A stretch of DNA of 13,144 nucleotides from SURF-32 sp964648365 (GTDB lineage Bacteria; Planctomycetota; Phycisphaerae; UBA1845). The stretch spans positions 1-13,144 of the forward strand of contig CAZYLK010000176.1 of the NCBI GenBank assembly GCA_964648365.1, in the 5' to 3' direction. Positions 13,034 to 13,144 of the stretch are shown piece by piece. How positions within the stretch are numbered: position 1 is the stretch's first letter; every line of letters begins with the position of its first letter. Below the pieces are notes generated by a model. It was not told where the DNA came from and did no database searches. It was given only the letters and a program-made list of their open reading frames with translations. The position numbers and the translations under genes are program-made.

Positions 13034-13144
13034 TCACGGTTTCTCGGCGTCCTCGTCCTCCGCTTCCGGCTTCCGGCCGTGAATGCGCGCGGAGAGGTCG
13101 GCCGCCATGTCATGCAGTGCGCCGAAGCGGTCGTACTGGCGGAT
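13034..13144 (-). CDS. 3' end of an unidentified minus-strand gene
   Basis: The minus strand is open from the window edge to TGA at 13036-13034 and encodes IRQYDRFGALHDMAADLSAR, then IHGRKPEAEDEDAEKP. The mix of an amphipathic helix and an acidic, charged tail looks like the real C-terminus of a cytoplasmic protein. It converges with the S9 peptidase, 23 bp from its stop. Too little is present to name the family. Confidence 0.5.
   Translation of the reverse strand: MRQYDRFGALHDMAADLSARIHGRKPEAEDEDAEKP

Overview
The window is high-GC DNA from a bacterium. Gene style suggests Planctomycetes or a close relative: a secreted FG-GAP propeller with a Cys-rich tail, a secreted S9 peptidase, UPF0175/PIN toxin-antitoxin pairs, and GC-rich hairpin repeats and 7-bp tandem repeats between genes. 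There is no 16S gene or other marker, so this placement is inference. No tRNA, rRNA or CRISPR array was seen.

Layout. (1) Bases 1-983 hold the 3' part of a tRNA-dihydrouridine synthase gene whose barrel is interrupted by seven in-frame 30-bp repeats plus a palindrome-bearing 99-bp insert. (2) Bases 1189-3681 form an island of visibly lower GC with four same-strand genes: a zinc-finger/TM/PsbP-like membrane protein, a small two-TM protein, a DUF4238 protein, and a double zinc-ribbon protein. This is the best candidate here for an undescribed accessory system; its function is unknown. (3) Bases 3656-5196 are a graveyard of three toxin-antitoxin loci with damaged or missing toxins, separated by a cluster of six GC-rich hairpins. 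The island's right edge coincides with the truncation of the first PIN toxin. (4) Bases 5081-6658 (minus strand) encode a secreted seven-bladed FG-GAP propeller, followed by a repeat-filled intergenic region with three copies of a 27-bp core. (5) Bases 7188-9117 encode a two-gene ABC-2 exporter (ATPase plus one PF06182-type permease). After more repeats comes a PlsC-type acyltransferase (9482-10201). (6) Bases 10392-13010 encode a secreted S9 family serine peptidase with a leaderless-type promoter. The 3' end of an unidentified minus-strand gene closes the window.

The housekeeping parts (Dus, ABC exporter, acyltransferase, peptidase) look like normal chromosomal genes. The exporter and acyltransferase may both concern the cell envelope, but nothing shows that they work together. 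The 1.2-5.2 kb interval looks like an insertion hotspot.
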